Source of the DNA: Salinisphaera sp052044135
GTDB taxonomy: Bacteria > Pseudomonadota > Gammaproteobacteria > Nevskiales > Salinisphaeraceae
Reading direction: 5' to 3'
DNA: 64,000 nt
Assembly (NCBI RefSeq): GCF_052044135.1
Contig: NZ_JBQDYF010000002.1
Location: 248,001-312,000, forward strand
The position numbers and the translations under genes are program-made. The notes under the pieces are model-generated. The model was given only the letters and a program-made list of their open reading frames with translations, was not told the origin of the DNA and made no database searches. Of this stretch, positions 61,065 through 64,000 are shown piece after piece. How positions within the stretch are numbered: position 1 is the stretch's first letter; every line of letters begins with the position of its first letter.

Positions 61065-62552
61065 ATGCTGCAACTGATCCGAGAACACTGGTTCTCTAAT
61101 GTGCGTGCCGACATGTTGTCCGGCGTGGTGGTCGCGCTGGCGCTCATACCTGAAGCGCTCGCCTTTTCCATTATTGCCGGGGTCGACCCCAAGGTCGGGC
61201 TCTACGCATCGTTTTGTATCTGTACCGTCAACGCCTTCGTCGGCGGCCGGCCGGCGATGATTTCGGCGGCGACCGGCTCCATGGCACTGGTCATGGTGAC
61301 GCTGGTGGCGAAACACGGCGTCGACTATCTGTTCGCCACCACCATTCTTACCGGCATATTCCAGTTCATCGCCGGCTCGCTGCGCCTGGCCAACTACATG
61401 CGCTTTGTGTCGCGCTCGGTGGTGACCGGCTTCGTGAACGCGCTCGCGATCCTCATCTTCTGGGCACAGATCCCCGAGCTGACGAATGTCTCGTGGGTCG
61501 TGTACGCCATGGCGGCGGGCTCGTTGGCGATCATCTATCTGTTTCCGTACATACCGGTGATCGGGCGCATCTTTCCGTCGCCGCTGATCGCGATCCTGGT
61601 GATGACCGGCATCTACATGTCCGGCCACTTCGATATCCACACGGTCGGCGACATGGGCCAGCTGCCGGGCAGCCTGCCGAGCCTGATCTGGCCGGACATC
61701 CCCTGGAACTGGCATAGCTTCACCATCATCGCGCCCTACGCGCTGACGCTGACGGTGGTGGGGCTGATGGAATCGATGATGACGGCGACCATCGTCGACG
61801 ACCTCACCGACAGCGGCAGTAATAAAAACCGGGAATGCCGCGGCCAGGGCATTTCCAACATCTGCACCGGCTTCATCGGCGGCATGGCCGGTTGCGGCAT
61901 GATCGGCCAGACCGTGATCAACGTGAAATCCGGCGGCCGCACCCGGTTGTCCACGCTCACCGCCGGCATCGTGCTGCTGGTCATGGTGGTGTTCCTGTCC
62001 GACTGGGTCGGCCAGATCCCGATGGCGGCACTCGCCGCGGTGATGATCATGGTCTCGATCGGCACTTTCTCCTGGGAGTCGATCCGCGACATGCCCAAGC
62101 ATCCGCTGTCGACCAATCTGGTGATGGTGACCGTGGTCGCGGTCGTGGTCGCCACCAGTAATCTGGCGATCGGCGTGTTCGTCGGCGTGCTGCTGTCGGC
62201 CTTGTTCTTTGCCAACAAGGTCGGCCGGCTGCTGCATATCACCAGTCACCTGACCGACAACGGCGAACGGCGGGTCTACGAGATCACCGGCCAGGTGTTC
62301 TTCGCCTCGGCGAGTTCGTTCCGGCATGCCTTTGACTACGACGAATCCTTGTCGGCGGTGACCATCGATGTGCATCGTGCGCATTTCTGGGATATCTCGG
62401 CCGTGGAAGCGCTGGACCGGGCGGTGCTGCGCTTGCGGCGCGAAGGCATGACGGTCGATATCGTGGGCATGAACGAAGCCAGCAAGACACTGGTCGACCA
62501 GGTCGCGGTGCACGACAAGCCCGACGCCGAAAAGCTGCTCGAGCAGCACTGA
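61065..62552 (+). CDS. SulP-family anion transporter with STAS domain
   Basis: A 495-residue membrane protein with about 12 helices followed by a C-terminal STAS domain (about 395-490: YEITGQVFFASASSFRHAFD, VTIDVHRAHFWDISAVEALD). The transport core includes VVVALALIPEALAFSIIAGV (the helix 1 region), GLYASFCICTVNAFVGGRPA and STGSMALV-like sequence (ISAATGSMALVMVTLVAKHG). SulP members carry sulfate, bicarbonate or other anions; the substrate is undecided here. It is co-transcribed with a universal stress protein 18 bp downstream, a combination seen in other SulP operons. Confidence 0.9.
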   Translation: MLQLIREHWFSNVRADMLSGVVVALALIPEALAFSIIAGVDPKVGLYASFCICTVNAFVGGRPAMISAATGSMALVMVTLVAKHGVDYLFATTILTGIFQFIAGSLRLANYMRFVSRSVVTGFVNALAILIFWAQIPELTNVSWVVYAMAAGSLAIIYLFPYIPVIGRIFPSPLIAILVMTGIYMSGHFDIHTVGDMGQLPGSLPSLIWPDIPWNWHSFTIIAPYALTLTVVGLMESMMTATIVDDLTDSGSNKNRECRGQGISNICTGFIGGMAGCGMIGQTVINVKSGGRTRLSTLTAGIVLLVMVVFLSDWVGQIPMAALAAVMIMVSIGTFSWESIRDMPKHPLSTNLVMVTVVAVVVATSNLAIGVFVGVLLSALFFANKVGRLLHITSHLTDNGERRVYEITGQVFFASASSFRHAFDYDESLSAVTIDVHRAHFWDISAVEALDRAVLRLRREGMTVDIVGMNEASKTLVDQVAVHDKPDAEKLLEQH

Positions 62553-62570
62553 TACAAGGAGGAGAGCACT

Positions 62571-63428
62571 ATGTCCGATGAGCGACCGATCGTGGCGTGC
62601 ATCGATGGTTCGGCCTATGCGGCGGCGGCCTGCGATGCGGCCGTCTGGGCCGCCACGAAACTCGATGCGCCCCTGACCTTCGTCAACGTCATCAGCCGCC
62701 GCAAGCATGCGGCCTCGACCGATTATTCCGGCCAGATCGGCCTGGGCACGCGCGAGCACCTGCTGACCGAACTGGCGGCGCTGGATGCGCAACGCGCCCG
62801 CGTGGCGCGGGATCGGGGCCGCGATTTTCTCGACTCGGCCAGCCAGCGGGCGGCCGCTGCCGGCCGGCCCGAGCCGGCAACGTGCCAGCGCAACGGCGAA
62901 CTGGTGGACGCGCTGCATTACATGGGCGACGACATCCGGCTGTTGGCCATCGGCAAACGCGGCGAATCCGCTGGCGACGACGATCATCTGGGATCCAACC
63001 TGGAGCGCGTCATCCGCGGCGTGTCCTGCCCGATCCTGGTGACCAATCAGAGTTTTGCGGCGCCCCAGCGTGTACTGATCGCCTTTGACGGCAGTCGGAC
63101 CGGCCAGCGGGTCATCGAGCGCGCGGTGGCCACGCCGCTGCTGGGCCAGGTCGAGGCGCATCTGGTGTATGTCGGGCAGCCCAACGACAAGAGACGCCGT
63201 CAGTTCGATGACGCGGCCGAAAAACTGCGGGCTGCCGGCGCGCAGCTGACCACCGCCATCATTGACGGCGATGTCGAGCCCGCGCTGCACGACTACCAGC
63301 GCAAGCACGATCTCGACCTGATGGTGATGGGCGCCTATGGCCACACGCGTATTCGCGAATTATTGCTCGGCAGCACCACGACCGACATGATTCGGCGGGC
63401 CGACGTGCCGTTGCTGATCGTGCGGTAA
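62571..63428 (+). CDS. Tandem universal stress protein (UspA x 2)
   Basis: A 285-residue cytoplasmic protein with two Usp domains (about 5-155 and 163-285). Each starts with the strand VACIDGSAYAAAACDAAVWA or VLIAFDGSRTGQRVIERAVA. The second carries the ATP-binding signature MGAYGHTRIRELLLGSTTTD (G-2x-G-9x-G-S/T). The first has only a partial version (IGKRGESAGDDDHLGSNLER). It is probably co-regulated with the SulP transporter, to which it may signal. AAGGAGGAGAG precedes the ATG. Confidence 0.92.
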   Translation: MSDERPIVACIDGSAYAAAACDAAVWAATKLDAPLTFVNVISRRKHAASTDYSGQIGLGTREHLLTELAALDAQRARVARDRGRDFLDSASQRAAAAGRPEPATCQRNGELVDALHYMGDDIRLLAIGKRGESAGDDDHLGSNLERVIRGVSCPILVTNQSFAAPQRVLIAFDGSRTGQRVIERAVATPLLGQVEAHLVYVGQPNDKRRRQFDDAAEKLRAAGAQLTTAIIDGDVEPALHDYQRKHDLDLMVMGAYGHTRIRELLLGSTTTDMIRRADVPLLIVR

Positions 63429-63442
63429 CAATCGACGAAAAC

Positions 63443-63480
63443 GCGGGCGGGCCGGCGGAAGCGGTCCGCCCGCCTTGTTT
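63443..63480 (+). terminator. Terminator of the SulP-Usp operon
   Basis: An 11-bp stem with one G-U pair (63443-63453 with 63463-63473) and a 9-nt loop is followed by CTTGTTT. It lies 15 bp after the usp stop. Confidence 0.75.
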
Positions 63481-63754
63481 CGGACCCGGACACCGCGCCG
63501 GGCCGCCGCATCCCGGATGCTCGGCGCTGTTCGCGATCAAAGGGCGATCAATGCGGGCTTCGAGCCCCAGCCGCTGTATGACAAAGTCGGCGGGCGGCAG
63601 CGTCCCTGTTCGAGCCGGCTCTCGGATCGGCGATTGCATGAACGCCCGAGCCCGAAAGTGCAGACCGGGCTGATTCGCTCGCCTCGATATCATTGCTATG
63701 ACGGTGACCGGCATTATAGAGACGCGGCCCGATTCGACTACGCGGCAGACGACC

Positions 63755-64000
63755 ATGACCCATCCGGAAATCGATACGGAAACGATGTCGCATACCTTGC
63801 ATGCCCTGCGCGAGCAGTATCGCGATGAAAGCCAGCGATCGAAGAGCCAGCGTGCCACGGTCGAACTCGACCAGACCACCACCGGGCGGTTGTCGCGTAT
63901 CGATGCGTTGCAGGCGCAGGCCATGGCGCAGGCTTCCGAGCGGCGTCGGCGTCTGCAGTTGCAGCGGATCGAGCACGCGCTGAAGCGGCTCGAACGGGGC
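63755..64000 (+). CDS. TraR/DksA-like protein, N-terminal part (cut by window edge)
   Basis: An open frame runs to the window end without a stop. From MTHPEIDTETMSHTLHALRE it continues into SQRSKSQRATVELDQTTTGR and RIDALQAQAMAQASERRRR, with RIEHALKRLERG at the edge. This is the coiled-coil half of short DksA-like proteins (pattern RLxRIDALQAQAMA ... RIxxALxRLxxG, normally followed by the C4 zinc finger), so the zinc finger should lie beyond 64000. An earlier in-frame ATG at 63698 exists, but a TTGCTA/TATAGA promoter-like pair (63693-63720) overlaps it, so 63755 is preferred. Confidence 0.72.
   Translation, partial: MTHPEIDTETMSHTLHALREQYRDESQRSKSQRATVELDQTTTGRLSRIDALQAQAMAQASERRRRLQLQRIEHALKRLERG

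Noticed and set aside
60921..63344. 807-codon open frame on the minus strand opposite SulP and Usp
   Set aside because: Its His/Arg/Gln/Asp-rich composition is typical of the antisense of GC-rich genes; it has no family motif, and the plus-strand genes have clear domains and ribosome-binding sites.

Overview
The window is about 64 kb of GC-rich, gene-dense chromosomal DNA from a gammaproteobacterium. Several genes suit this group: a Pseudomonas-type glucose ABC importer beside an E. coli-type glucokinase, a DUF2058 (YaiL-like) protein, PdxY, a monomeric NADP isocitrate dehydrogenase, a YdiJ-type FAD/Fe-S dehydrogenase and a YbiI-like zinc-finger protein. A halophilic or marine genus such as Salinisphaera is possible, but I infer this from gene content only. 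No rRNA, tRNA, CRISPR array, integrase or transposase gene was recognised.

Layout. 1-2818 (minus): start of a sugar ABC permease, its periplasmic binding protein, and glucokinase. 3103-10307: a LysR regulator divergent from a tightly overlapping malonate decarboxylase operon mdcABCDEGH. 10444-18409: Bcr/CflA efflux protein, an extended SDR, an EamA transporter, a VanZ-family membrane protein, CDP-diacylglycerol pyrophosphatase and two aldo/keto reductases. 18549-24811: gamma-glutamyltranspeptidase, DUF2058, an EAL protein, HtpX, a CBS-pair protein and a lipoprotein. 25001-32331: monomeric isocitrate dehydrogenase, an MFS efflux protein, PdxY, glutamate racemase and a membrane diguanylate cyclase. 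32328-37587 (minus): a class III CoA-transferase and an HMG-CoA-lyase-like enzyme with overlapping ends, followed by a D-2-hydroxyacid dehydrogenase of YdiJ type.

37661-44080 is an accessory block bounded by two direct copies (127 bp, four mismatches, offset exactly 6,420 bp) of the 5' end of the CoA-transferase gene. It holds an AT-richer OLD/PARIS-like ATPase with a TOPRIM-like C-terminus, a LysR regulator divergent from an alpha/beta-hydrolase-SnoaL fusion, a racemase gene broken by a stop codon, the tail of another lost gene, and a ParE-type toxin-antitoxin locus carrying an exact 490-bp tandem duplication. The duplication leaves two toxin genes and one complete antitoxin gene. This block is the most unusual part of the window.

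44189-49490: an FMN-binding PPOX-like protein, a YbfB-type MFS protein with a divergent LysR regulator, and a second LysR/MFS divergent pair. 49491-51330 is a patchy region with two uncharacterised genes, short repeats and a nested palindrome. 51331-56986: a C45-type Ntn hydrolase, a giant tricorn-like protease and a small Pro/His-rich exported protein. 57145-64000: MscS channel with an uncharacterised partner, a YbiI-like zinc finger, a LysR regulator, a DUF1127 protein, a SulP transporter plus tandem universal stress protein (the transporter is preceded by a perfect 23-bp hairpin), and the start of a TraR/DksA-like protein cut by the window edge.

Start codons were chosen by ribosome-binding site, overlap with the preceding gene, or domain boundary. 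Uncertain ones are flagged. No homology search was possible, so family names rest on motif recognition.
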